DNA from: Saprospiraceae bacterium
GTDB taxonomy: Bacteria; Bacteroidota; Bacteroidia; Chitinophagales; Saprospiraceae
Direction of reading: 5' to 3'
Assembly (NCBI GenBank): GCA_022842725.1
Contig: JALHOZ010000003.1
Location: 159,840-223,839 of the forward strand
Length of the DNA: 64,000 bases
In this document: positions 46,054-55,190 of the stretch, in pieces
Layout: each line of letters opens with the position of its first letter
Numbering within the stretch: position 1 is the stretch's first letter
Notes under the pieces: generated by a model
Seen by the model: the letters and a program-made list of their open reading frames with translations, nothing else
What the model was told of the DNA's origin: nothing
Database searches by the model: none
Translations under genes and position numbers: made by a program

Positions 46054-47367
46054 TTAGTCTTTGTAAAAAAGCCATTTACCCAGCTCTTTAAAAGAGGCTT
46101 TTTTTCCATACATCAAAATACCAACCCGATAAATTCTTCCGGCCATCCATACCAGAAAAATGGTAAATATAATCAGACTGACAAGTGAAATAATGATTTG
46201 CCAGACAGGAGGATCAAAGGGCAATCTTACTGGCATTACGATAGAAGACAACAAAGGTGTCATCGAAGCGTATACTGCAAGAGAACTATCAGGTGCCTGA
46301 ACGGCGCTGAATCCGATATATACAGCAAAAATGAGGGGCAACATGATCGGCATGGTCAGTGATTGTGCCTCATTGATATCTTCACCAACTGCAGATCCAA
46401 CGGCAGCAAATAAAGCAGAGTACGCAAAATATCCAAGGAAAAAGTAAATAAGGGTAAGAGGTAAAATCTTCCACCAATTTAAACCCTTTAACTCGGCAAG
46501 TACCTGAATAATTTTATCCTGTTGATTTAATACTTCTTCTGCGGCTCCACTTGCAGGCATGGTTGGTACTGCATTCAGATCTATTCCAAAAATCAGGGTA
46601 CCCAAAAAGAACAAAGAAGGTATTAAAATGATCCATATTCCGATTTGGGTTAATCCAACCAGACCTACACCCATCACTTTTCCCATCATAAGTTCGAAGG
46701 GTTTGACCGATGAAATGAGAACTTCTATAATCCTGTTGATTTTTTCTTCCATGACAGAACGCATAACCTGCGATCCGTACAACAAAATGATAAAAAACAA
46801 AGCATAACCTACAATTCCGCCAATGACAGAGCTGACTATAGTCGTTAAGGAAGTTATATTTTTTTCCTTTTTTATTGTTTTTGGCTCTATGGTGACTTCG
46901 GTATCTAAAGAAGCTATAATATTTTCATCCAGGTTCTGGGCTTTCAGTTTAAAGTTACGGACCTTTTTGCCAATTGCTTTCTCAATAGAAAAAATTTCAT
47001 CTATACCTAATTGGTCATCAGAATAATATTGCACATTATACTTTTTCTGCATTGTGTCCGGTGCAGAAGATAATTCCAGGATACCGACAACTTCTTGTTT
47101 CTCGTACTTTAAAAAAAGTTGGTCAAGAGGAGAATCACTAAAAGTAAAAACGAGATTGTCCCTGCTTTTTAGTTCTCCTTCCAGGATTCCGGTTCGGTCA
47201 GCCACCACAATATTTTTTACTTTGTCAGAACCGGTATTCATAATAAAACCGAGTACGATAAAAAATATCATAAACCCCAATGGCGTAAGGAGTGTAGTCA
47301 GAATAAAAGTTTTATTTAAAACTCTTGATAAATATTCTCTTTGGGTAATTAACCAGATCTTACTCAT
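46054..47367 (-). CDS. ABC transporter permease (NatB-like)
   Basis: A 437-residue exporter membrane subunit. One N-terminal transmembrane segment (FILTTLLTPLGFMIFFIVLGF) is followed by a soluble extracytoplasmic domain of about 130 residues, then about five C-terminal segments containing MRSVMEEKINRIIEVLISSVKPFELMMGKV, a signature of the NatB/ABC2-type family. Its ATG lies inside the last codons of the ATPase gene, so the two subunits are coupled. Substrate (Na+, drug or lipid) is unknown. Confidence 0.9.
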   Translation of the reverse strand: MSKIWLITQREYLSRVLNKTFILTTLLTPLGFMIFFIVLGFIMNTGSDKVKNIVVADRTGILEGELKSRDNLVFTFSDSPLDQLFLKYEKQEVVGILELSSAPDTMQKKYNVQYYSDDQLGIDEIFSIEKAIGKKVRNFKLKAQNLDENIIASLDTEVTIEPKTIKKEKNITSLTTIVSSVIGGIVGYALFFIILLYGSQVMRSVMEEKINRIIEVLISSVKPFELMMGKVMGVGLVGLTQIGIWIILIPSLFFLGTLIFGIDLNAVPTMPASGAAEEVLNQQDKIIQVLAELKGLNWWKILPLTLIYFFLGYFAYSALFAAVGSAVGEDINEAQSLTMPIMLPLIFAVYIGFSAVQAPDSSLAVYASMTPLLSSIVMPVRLPFDPPVWQIIISLVSLIIFTIFLVWMAGRIYRVGILMYGKKASFKELGKWLFYKD

Positions 47368-48271
47368 TGTTTTGTTCTACTTGTTTTATAAAAATATCGT
47401 TTAAAGAAGGTAAAACCTCATTAAAATGAAGAATTTCCAAACCATTTTCCATTAGTTTTTTAAGGAGCATATTCGGAGAAGTATCCGAATCCAATTTAAG
47501 CATCAGGGTATTGTTTTTATTTTCCATAATCGTGTATCCGGTGGTTTGGGGCGCTGTTACATCCAAAATACCCTGATATTTTACAGAAAATAGATTTTCC
47601 TTAAAACTTTGTTTGATTTCCTGAACGTTGCCGTCTAATATTTTATGGCCTTTATTGACCAGAATAATTTTTTCACAAATTTCTTCGACCTGTTCCATTC
47701 TGTGTGTTGAAAACAAAATGCTGGTTCCTTTTTCTTTCAGGGCAAAAATTTCATCTTTTATCAGATTTGCATTGATTGGGTCAAGTCCGGAAAACGGTTC
47801 GTCCAAAATTATCAAAGCCGGTTCATGAACCACTGTTGCGATAAACTGTACTTTTTGTTGCATACCTTTCGAGAGATCACTTATTTTTTTATCCCACCAG
47901 GAAAGGATATCAAATTTTTTCATCCAGGCTGTGAGTTTTTGTTTCGCTTCTCTGTAGGGTAATCCTTTAAGTTGGGCCAGATAAATAAGTTGTTCACCAA
48001 CTTTCATTTTTTTATAGAGACCTCTCTCTTCCGGCATATAGCCGATTTTTTCAGGATGAAGCCCGTGCAATTTTTCTCCGTTGATCAGGATGGTTCCTTC
48101 ATCAGCGGCAGTGATGCGCGTAATAATTCTGATCAACGAAGTTTTACCGGCACCGTTTGGTCCCAGAAGACCAAAGATGGTACCTTTCTCAACTTCAAAG
48201 CTGATATTATTAACAGCGATATGGTTGTGATATTTTTTGACGATGCCCTGAAGCGACAGAACTGATTCCAT
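47360..48271 (-). CDS. ABC transporter ATP-binding protein (NatA-like)
   Basis: A 303-residue ATPase subunit. Walker A is GPNGAGKTS (about 36-44), the ABC signature LSKGMQQKV (about 134-142), Walker B ALIILDEPFSGLD (about 155-167) and the H-loop STH. A C-terminal DUF4162-like domain of about 85 residues follows, typical of NatA-type exporters. It forms an exporter with the permease encoded next. Confidence 0.94.
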   Translation of the reverse strand: MESVLSLQGIVKKYHNHIAVNNISFEVEKGTIFGLLGPNGAGKTSLIRIITRITAADEGTILINGEKLHGLHPEKIGYMPEERGLYKKMKVGEQLIYLAQLKGLPYREAKQKLTAWMKKFDILSWWDKKISDLSKGMQQKVQFIATVVHEPALIILDEPFSGLDPINANLIKDEIFALKEKGTSILFSTHRMEQVEEICEKIILVNKGHKILDGNVQEIKQSFKENLFSVKYQGILDVTAPQTTGYTIMENKNNTLMLKLDSDTSPNMLLKKLMENGLEILHFNEVLPSLNDIFIKQVEQNNE

Positions 48272-48379
48272 TATTACATATTTTGATTAAATACTCTGGC
48301 AAAGGTTACAAAAATTTCCAAAATGTGTTCACATTTTATACTAAATTTCAATTAATTAAGACATATCCTGCAATTTAAC

Positions 48380-48410
48380 TTGTAAAACAATATTTTTTTA
48401 TAAATATTTG
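48380..48410 (+). promoter_or_regulatory. Possible promoter, TTG-N20-AATATTTG
   Basis: TTG at 48380-48382 and AATATTTG at 48403-48410, one base from TAnnTTTG, are separated by 20 bases. It lies 52 bases before the acyl-CoA ligase ATG. Confidence 0.45.
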
Positions 48411-48462
48411 CACCATAAGAATTAAAACAATATTTTTACTCAACAATCAACAAACATAAAAT

Positions 48463-50283
48463 ATGAAAGTACAAAGACTTTTTGATTTCATTCAAAAACA
48501 GATAAACGAAAAACCATTAGAAAAATTTATAGGATCAAAGGTTGACGGGCAATGGAAGTTTTACAGCACCCTGGAGATCCAAAAACTGGCAAAAGAACTG
48601 GCTTGTGGATTAATCGGAGAAGGTATCATGCCTGGCGATAAGATCGGAATAGTTGTCTATAAAAACCGCCCTGAGTGGGTCATTGCCGATTTAGCAATAC
48701 AGTATGTAGGAGCCATCGGTGTTCCGATGTATCCAACCATCAGTATCCGGGAATATGAATACATCATGAATGAAGCCGAAGTCAAATTATGTTTTGTGGG
48801 TATTGATGATTTATACGATAAAGTATCCGCAGCACAAGCCAAAGTTCCGTTTTTAAAAAATATTGTTTGTTTTGACAAACAAGGTGGAAGACCGTACTGG
48901 AAGGATTATTTGAATGAAAATCATGTTGAGGAAGTAGAAAAAAGGAAAGAAAATGTAAAGTCAGAAGATCTGGCAACCATTATATATACGTCCGGAACGA
49001 CAGGAAACCCAAAAGGGGTCATGCTGACCCATGCCAACGTCATCAGTATTGTCGATGAGACCATGTCTTATCTGCCTTTGGAAAAAGGTTATAAAACCTT
49101 AAGTTTTTTACCTTTTTGCCATATTTTCGAAAGAGCGGTTATTTATGGGTATACCAGTCGTGGTGTGGAAATGTATTGTACCGGAACGGATAATCTCGGA
49201 GGGGAGACCGGGGATTTGGCCATGGTAAAGCCACATTTTTTTACCACTGTTCCCAGGTTACTGGAAAAAGTGTATGAAAAAATTTATAACAAAGGGCTTG
49301 CTTTGACCGGAGTAAAGAAAAAACTATTCTTTTGGGCTCTTGCCATGACAGATGGTTATGAAGTAGGCAAAAAATATTCAGGATGGGAAGCCATCCAGAT
49401 GAAAATTGCTGATAAATTGATCTTCAGTAAATGGAGGGCAGCATTAGGAGGCAATCTTATTGCAATAGTTACCGGAGCAGCGCCATGTCCTGCAAAAATA
49501 GCCCGGGTTTTTTCTGCTGCCGGAATTCCTATCCTTGAGGGATATGGACTAACAGAAACTTCACCGACCATTTCAATCAACCACTACGGTGATGGATTGG
49601 CTAAAATTGGTTCTGTAGGAATACCTATTCGTGGTATTGAGGTTTATATTGATACTTCAGATGGTAATTACCGGGAAGGAGAAGGTGAAATTCTGGTTTC
49701 CGGTCCAAACATCATGTTGGGATATTACAAACAGGAAGAACAGACAGCCGCGGTTTTTAAAGAGATCAACGGCAAAAAATATTTTATGACCGGAGACATC
49801 GGAATGTTTGTCAAAGGTCCGAAAAATCAGGATTTTTTAAAAATAACCGACCGTAAAAAAGAATTGTTGAAAACTTCCGGAGGAAAGTATGTGGCTCCCG
49901 CACCGATAGAAAGCAAATTGAAGGAAAACTTCCTGATCGAACAGGCTATGGTTGTAGGAGACAATCAAAAATTTGTTTCAGCATTGATAACACCGTCAGT
50001 TGAAGCATTACAATCCTGGTGTTCTGAGCACGAAATAGCCTGGACAAATGTTACCGATGTTTTGAAAAACGAAAAAGTCATTCAATTATATCAGAGTGCT
50101 GTGGATGAAATAAGCCCGAATTTCAGTCAGATTGAACAAATTAAAAAGTTTGTTTTGGTAGCAGCCAACTGGGAGCCGGTAAAAACCGACGGAAGTGAAT
50201 CAGAGCTTACACCAACCATGAAACTTAAACGAAGAGTCATCATGGATAAATACAGAGAAGAAATTTCCAAACTGTATTTTTAG
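48463..50283 (+). CDS. Long-chain fatty acid-CoA ligase
   Basis: A 606-residue AMP-forming enzyme that activates fatty acids with ATP and CoA. The AMP-binding P-loop is YTSGTTGNPKGVMLTH (about 174-189); GYGLTETSPTIS and KYFMTGDIGMF ... TDRKKELLKTSGGKYVAPAPIE are the later core motifs. The long length and the ISPNFSQIEQIKKFVL tail match the FadD15/ACSL-like AMP-dependent ligases of Bacteroidota. It may feed the acyl-CoA dehydrogenase encoded at 12723-14528, but they are far apart. No operon partner is seen. Confidence 0.93.
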   Translation: MKVQRLFDFIQKQINEKPLEKFIGSKVDGQWKFYSTLEIQKLAKELACGLIGEGIMPGDKIGIVVYKNRPEWVIADLAIQYVGAIGVPMYPTISIREYEYIMNEAEVKLCFVGIDDLYDKVSAAQAKVPFLKNIVCFDKQGGRPYWKDYLNENHVEEVEKRKENVKSEDLATIIYTSGTTGNPKGVMLTHANVISIVDETMSYLPLEKGYKTLSFLPFCHIFERAVIYGYTSRGVEMYCTGTDNLGGETGDLAMVKPHFFTTVPRLLEKVYEKIYNKGLALTGVKKKLFFWALAMTDGYEVGKKYSGWEAIQMKIADKLIFSKWRAALGGNLIAIVTGAAPCPAKIARVFSAAGIPILEGYGLTETSPTISINHYGDGLAKIGSVGIPIRGIEVYIDTSDGNYREGEGEILVSGPNIMLGYYKQEEQTAAVFKEINGKKYFMTGDIGMFVKGPKNQDFLKITDRKKELLKTSGGKYVAPAPIESKLKENFLIEQAMVVGDNQKFVSALITPSVEALQSWCSEHEIAWTNVTDVLKNEKVIQLYQSAVDEISPNFSQIEQIKKFVLVAANWEPVKTDGSESELTPTMKLKRRVIMDKYREEISKLYF

Positions 50284-50297
50284 GATGTAAAAAAATA

Positions 50298-50714
50298 TCA
50301 GGATTTAAAAACCTCGATAGTTTTTTTCATCTTGATCAGGTCGGTAAATTTACCTTTAAAACGGGTAGCTTTAACAAGGTGATTATCAATCCAGTGATAA
50401 TTGCCTCCTCTTGGTTTGCCAACTAATAAACCGTGGTATTTGAAGCCGTGTTTTTTCAACCAATTTTCGGTGATTTCGCGGTGAACTTCTGTTCTGGAAG
50501 TAAAAAAAGTGATGATATGACCTTCATCAAACCATTTATTACAAATCTCCAGAGCATCAGCATAAGGTTCAACCAATGACATTCTTTCAGGTTCTTCATT
50601 AGGAACATCGTCACATATTGTACCATCAATGTCAATCAGGAAATTTTTGATTTCTTTAGGTAGAACAGGACTGAGATTTTCACCCTTTTCATTTTGTATT
50701 GCTTTCAGTTTCAT
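50298..50714 (-). CDS. HAD-like phosphatase domain protein
   Basis: A 138-residue protein with the HAD motif I FLIDIDGTICDD (nucleophile Asp28, Asp30), motif II ITFFTSR (about 70) and a later Lys (GLLVGKPRGGNYHWIDNHL) and Asp pair. The size fits small phosphatases often annotated as phosphoheptose or polynucleotide phosphatase-like in Bacteroidota. All key residues appear present, so it is probably active; the substrate is unknown. Confidence 0.82.
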   Translation of the reverse strand: MKLKAIQNEKGENLSPVLPKEIKNFLIDIDGTICDDVPNEEPERMSLVEPYADALEICNKWFDEGHIITFFTSRTEVHREITENWLKKHGFKYHGLLVGKPRGGNYHWIDNHLVKATRFKGKFTDLIKMKKTIEVFKS

Positions 50715-50733
50715 ATACTCAAATTTAAAGGTA

Positions 50734-50741
50734 CAAAGGTA
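50734..50741 (-). promoter_or_regulatory. Bacteroidota -7 element (TACCTTTG, minus)
   Basis: The minus strand reads TACCTTTG, 19 bases before the HAD-protein ATG at 50714. Confidence 0.45.
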
Positions 50742-50798
50742 GTAACAATATATGTCAGAGATAGAAAATTAGACTTAACAATCAATAATAAATGGTAA

Positions 50799-51605
50799 TT
50801 ATTTGTTAAAATTTATAAAGCTTGAGGGGTTGACTGATTTTCCGTCGTACCAAAGTTCAAAATGTAAATGAGGGCCGGTTGTCATTTCACCTGAATTACC
50901 GATAATGCCGATAGCCTGGCCGGTTTTTACGAGGTCGCCTGTTTTCACCAATGAAACAGATAGGTGTTTATACACAGAAACAACATTTTTTTGATGTTGA
51001 ATATATATGGTGTTACCCATATTGGCTGTCCAGTCAGCGCTGATAACAACACCATCCATTATGGATTTTATGGGTGTGTTTTTTGCTGCAATGATGTCAA
51101 CGCCATAGTGATTAATCACGGGTTGATAAACAGCAGAAATTGTGCCCGTAATTGGTGTAATAAATCTTAGAAAATTCAGTTCATGTGTTCTTTTTGAATC
51201 AGAAAGATCGTCTTTTGTAATCATTTGAGGTTGTGATACAGAAGGAATATCGTTTTCAATTTCTTTATTACCTGTCAGCAGATTTTGCAGACCTTTGGTA
51301 TAAATTTCACTTTCGGCAACCTCATTTTCCAAATCTTCCAGTTTGGCTGTTAATTCAATAAACTTTCTGTTATCCGAAATATCTCCATATCCGGGAATCA
51401 ATCTTTTAACCGGTGTAAAAACAATAAATGAAATAACAAGAATGGACAATAACAGGCCTATAACCGAAATAAAAATGTAAAAATTTAGTAAACTAACGTT
51501 ATAAGTACCCACTTCTTCGAGGTTTTCATCATCGAGAATGGTAATACGGTAGGTATCTTTGAGCCTTTCCCAAAGTTTTCGTTTCACGGTACTACTATCG
51601 GGCAT
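50799..51605 (-). CDS. M23 family metallopeptidase (membrane-anchored)
   Basis: A 268-residue protein. One transmembrane segment (LNFYIFISVIGLLLSILVISFIVF) follows a cytoplasmic N-terminus of about 35 residues, then a coiled-coil-like stretch (about 80-115) and a C-terminal LytM/M23 domain. Zinc ligands are in NHYGVDI and HLHFE, with the middle His in VYKHLS. All are present. It resembles a peptidoglycan endopeptidase or a regulator of cell separation, and has the same layout as the M23 gene at 19038-20021, but the two are not close in sequence. Confidence 0.9.
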   Translation of the reverse strand: MPDSSTVKRKLWERLKDTYRITILDDENLEEVGTYNVSLLNFYIFISVIGLLLSILVISFIVFTPVKRLIPGYGDISDNRKFIELTAKLEDLENEVAESEIYTKGLQNLLTGNKEIENDIPSVSQPQMITKDDLSDSKRTHELNFLRFITPITGTISAVYQPVINHYGVDIIAAKNTPIKSIMDGVVISADWTANMGNTIYIQHQKNVVSVYKHLSVSLVKTGDLVKTGQAIGIIGNSGEMTTGPHLHFELWYDGKSVNPSSFINFNK

Positions 51606-51705
51606 CTAATAAAAAGTTTTCCTAAAATAAAATATTTTAGCTAAAATGAAGTTATAATATGATTTATAAAAATGCAAAAATAGGTAATTATACTGAAACA
51701 AGACT

Positions 51706-51713
51706 TATATTTG
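51706..51713 (+). promoter_or_regulatory. Bacteroidota -7 element TATATTTG
   Basis: TATATTTG matches TAnnTTTG, 37 bases before the TTG start of the PorW-like gene at 51751. Confidence 0.5.
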
Positions 51714-51750
51714 CAGCGTTTTTAAATATTATACAAAATTATAATATATT

Positions 51751-54729
51751 TTGAAGATCAGATTTAACATATGGATTACAGGGTTGGTAATCATCTTTTT
51801 GTTTTCCGGATGTGTCACAAAGAAGCGTAAGAACGAAACCTCCAGGTTTGGTAAGTTTTATCACAACACAACATCCTATTACAATGGATATTGGAATGCT
51901 ACGGAATTATTGCGGCTGAATATGATTACTATGCGGCAGGCAAACATTGACGATTTTAACCAGATTCTTGAGGTAGAAGATTTTACAAATCTACCCAATT
52001 CCAAAATGGTCGAAGGTGAGATGAACAAGGCTATAGAAAAAGTCATAATCGTCAGCAACGTGCACGAACCAAGCGATTGGGTGGACGATTGTTATGTTTT
52101 GATGGCAAAAGCTCAATATTTCAAACAGGATTATGAAACAACAGAGACCACTTTAAAGTATTTTCAGGAAGTTTTTAATCCTAAAAATCCTTACGGAAGG
52201 AATTATTTCAAAAGTCCGTATAACAAAAAGAAATTAAAAAAAATAAAAGAAAAGGAAAAGAAAGAAGTCAAAGCAGAAAAAGAAAAAGTTAAAAAAGAAA
52301 AGGCAGAGGACAAAAAAGAAATTGCAAAATCAAAAGAAAAGGAACGAAAAGACAGAGCAAAACAAAAGGAAAGAGATAGAAAACAAAAGGCAAAAGACAG
52401 AGAAAAGGCCAGAAAGGACAAAGCAAAAGGTATTGTGACAGAAAAGCCGTCAGTCTCAGAAAAAACAGCTGAAAAACCGTCGGTTAATACAACACCGGTT
52501 AAAACCGAAAATTTGGATGAAAACGTAGAAAAGCCCAAAGAAAAAAAGCCTGAAGAGGACAAGACCGCTTATAACGAAGGTTTGTTATGGTTGGCAAAAA
52601 CATACATAAAAAGGCAGAACTATTATACTGCTGAGTTGATTCTGAATAAACTACGCACAAATCCTCAGGTAACAAAACAAGTCAGGAAGGAAATTCCGGC
52701 AACATTTGCAAGCCTGTATATTAAGCAGAATAAATACCAGGCCGCAATAACGGAATTGGAAACGGCGCAAAAAAATACAAAAGATAGTGAGTTAAAGGCG
52801 AGATATGCTTTTATTATGGGCCAATTGTATGAAAAAGAAGGTCAATATGCAGAAGCATATAAAAATTTTAAAATAGCCAATAAAAAGTCTAAAAACAATA
52901 ATATGTTATTAGTGGCTAATATGGCCATATTGAAAAATGAGTTCCGAATTGGTAAAAAACCAAAAGAAGAGGTTATAACATCTTTAGAAAAGATAGCAAA
53001 GGAAGAAAAATATATTGAACAAAAACACATCATATATTTTACAATGGCTCAAATGGAGCTTGAAAATAAGGAATTAGAAAAGGCAATAACCTATTTTCAA
53101 TTATCCCTTCAAAATAACACCTCGGACCCCAAGCTAAAAACCGATGCATACTATATAATTGCAACGGAATTTTACAACAAAGAGATGTTTTACAAATCAA
53201 AACTTTTTTATGACAGTACCCTGATGGTCATGAATAAAAATGACAACAGATTGGCAGAGGTAGATAAAAGAGCGAAAAACCTTGTTGATATTGCCAAAAA
53301 CCTGGAGATTTTGGCTCATCAGGATACTTTACTTCTTTTATCAGAATTGAGTGGTGAAGAACAGAAAAAGGCAATACAGCAGTACGCCAAAAGCAGAGAA
53401 AAAAATCAGACAAATAAAGAAGCCATTTCCAAACCGACGAGCATGAATCTGAAGCCATCTTTGGATGTTTCCAAAAGTAAAGATTTACTTGCCACGTCAT
53501 CATTTTTTGCATACAGCCGCGAATCAAAAGAAAAAGGAGAACAGGAATTTCGCAAAAAATGGGGAAGAAATATACAACTTCAGGATAATTGGAGGTTAAG
53601 CAGCAAAGCCAGGGAAGTAATCAGCAATCAGGATGACTTAAGAAATCAGGCAATAACTGAAAAAGAAAACGAAAGGGAATATGAAGAAAGTCCGGAATAT
53701 AAAAATTTATTAAAAGAAATACCTCAAAATCCGGTGCAGAAAAAAGAGGTACAGGAGAAGATCATTAATACAATGTTTGCATTAGGGAAGTTATATCGGA
53801 ATGTAATTGAAAAATATAAAAAGTCAAATGATATGCTTGAAAATATGCATACACGATTTGGCCCGACACATCATGAACTGGAAAGTTATTATCATTTGGT
53901 TTTAAATTACAGAGACCTGAATCAGGCTGATAAAGCGGAAGAATATGTGACAAAGTTGGTTAGAAAATATCCGGAATCAACGTATGCTAAAATATTAAGT
54001 GATCCGAAATATTTGGTATCAGTAAAAGAAGAGGCAGAAAAAATAGATAAGTTCTATGAAGATACCTACAGGTATTTTAACTCCGGAAACTATAAAATTA
54101 CCATAGAAAGAATCCAAAGTTTAAAACAACAATTTGGAGAGGAAAACAAGTATTCTGCAAAAATAGCTCTTCTACAAGCCATGTGTATTGGAAATACCGA
54201 AGGAAAAGAAGCTTATATAAAAGCATTGAATGATGTGGTTATAGCTTTTCCAAACACACAAGAACAACTTAAAGCCAGGGAAATTTTGAGATTTCTTACC
54301 GGAGATGCGGAAGCATTTTCAACGGTAAATGAGGAGGAATCTATGAAGCTGTACACGTTTGACGAAACCAAACCACATTTTGTGGCCATAGTAACTTATG
54401 GGTTAAATGAGATGCAGTTTGTGGATGTTAAAATTTCTATTTCAGAATTCAATAAAAACTACTTCAAGACAGAAAAATTACAAATGACAGATGCTATGTT
54501 GAATCGCACGGACAATTCTCAGTTGGTGGTGATCAAAAAGTTTGCAAACGCATCGGAAGCCATGAAGTATTATAAAAAAGTAAACCAGTTGAAATCCGAA
54601 TATATTAAAGGTAATATTCAATTTGAAGTTTTACCCATTTCCCAACAAAACTATTTAAAAATGTTAGGTCAATATTCTTCCAAAGCATATTTTTATTTTT
54701 TTGAAAAAAATTACAGTAAAATTGAATAG
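51751..54729 (+). CDS. porW: PorW/SprE-like T9SS tetratricopeptide lipoprotein
   Basis: A 992-residue lipoprotein: LVIIFLFSGC gives a lipobox. The opening SRFGKFYHNTTSYYNGYWNA is characteristic of the PorW/SprE family, which is needed for T9SS function and gliding in Bacteroidota. TPR-like helices cover much of the protein (LLWLAKTYIKRQNYYTAELIL, GQLYEKEGQYAEAYKNFKIA, ELESYYHLVLNYRDLNQADKAEEY). Residues about 156-229 form an almost pure Lys/Glu/Arg helix. TTG at 51751 is the start, as the nearby ATG is out of frame. A giant surface protein, a likely T9SS client, follows. The family call is from layout and N-terminus. Confidence 0.85.
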   Translation: MKIRFNIWITGLVIIFLFSGCVTKKRKNETSRFGKFYHNTTSYYNGYWNATELLRLNMITMRQANIDDFNQILEVEDFTNLPNSKMVEGEMNKAIEKVIIVSNVHEPSDWVDDCYVLMAKAQYFKQDYETTETTLKYFQEVFNPKNPYGRNYFKSPYNKKKLKKIKEKEKKEVKAEKEKVKKEKAEDKKEIAKSKEKERKDRAKQKERDRKQKAKDREKARKDKAKGIVTEKPSVSEKTAEKPSVNTTPVKTENLDENVEKPKEKKPEEDKTAYNEGLLWLAKTYIKRQNYYTAELILNKLRTNPQVTKQVRKEIPATFASLYIKQNKYQAAITELETAQKNTKDSELKARYAFIMGQLYEKEGQYAEAYKNFKIANKKSKNNNMLLVANMAILKNEFRIGKKPKEEVITSLEKIAKEEKYIEQKHIIYFTMAQMELENKELEKAITYFQLSLQNNTSDPKLKTDAYYIIATEFYNKEMFYKSKLFYDSTLMVMNKNDNRLAEVDKRAKNLVDIAKNLEILAHQDTLLLLSELSGEEQKKAIQQYAKSREKNQTNKEAISKPTSMNLKPSLDVSKSKDLLATSSFFAYSRESKEKGEQEFRKKWGRNIQLQDNWRLSSKAREVISNQDDLRNQAITEKENEREYEESPEYKNLLKEIPQNPVQKKEVQEKIINTMFALGKLYRNVIEKYKKSNDMLENMHTRFGPTHHELESYYHLVLNYRDLNQADKAEEYVTKLVRKYPESTYAKILSDPKYLVSVKEEAEKIDKFYEDTYRYFNSGNYKITIERIQSLKQQFGEENKYSAKIALLQAMCIGNTEGKEAYIKALNDVVIAFPNTQEQLKAREILRFLTGDAEAFSTVNEEESMKLYTFDETKPHFVAIVTYGLNEMQFVDVKISISEFNKNYFKTEKLQMTDAMLNRTDNSQLVVIKKFANASEAMKYYKKVNQLKSEYIKGNIQFEVLPISQQNYLKMLGQYSSKAYFYFFEKNYSKIE

Positions 54730-55190
54730 GTAGGAAGAACAAGAAAAAACAGATTCAAAAAATCACGACAATCCTCCTTATTTCATATAACTGCATTTTT
54801 ATATATGATTGATTAACAGCTACTTTTGACTTTAGATTATACAAAGAGGAGAAATGTAAAATTTTTTACAAAATTGCTTTTTTTTGTTGTCAGAATGAAA
54901 ATGCTGACTATTTTCGTGGTGTAAAAGAGAAAATTTAAAAGGTATAACAGGCAAAAATGCGGTAAAACCCTTGTGGTTGTTATCACATTATAAATTATGC
55001 TATATCTCAATTGATGTTGCGTTACATTCCGAAAATCGTAAAATCAATTTATAGAAAATTTTATTGCCTGCTTATTGCCGATTAAAATTAACTCATTTAT
55101 AGTGATGTTGTAAAAATATAACGTCATAAAAAAATGCTTAAGGGATTCCGACCCCTGAAGTAATTTTAAAGTGAACCTAAAAATTTGAGA
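54730..55190. other. Long intergenic leader before the giant protein
   Basis: About 460 bases with no gene. A TACTTTTG element lies at 54821-54828, which would give an untranslated leader of about 350 bases before the ATG at 55191. Near its end is a GC-richer stretch (GGGATTCCGACCCCTGAAG, 55142-55160) with self-complementary parts. No known riboswitch is recognised. Confidence 0.5.
54821..54828 (+). promoter_or_regulatory. Bacteroidota -7 element TACTTTTG
   Basis: TACTTTTG matches TAnnTTTG. It is the only good match found in the region upstream of the giant protein gene. Confidence 0.4.

Noticed and set aside
52203..52562. Minus-strand frame of 119 codons rich in Ser and Phe
   Set aside because: It is the complement of the Lys/Glu-rich part of the PorW-like gene. 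AAA/GAA codons read as Phe/Ser on the other strand.
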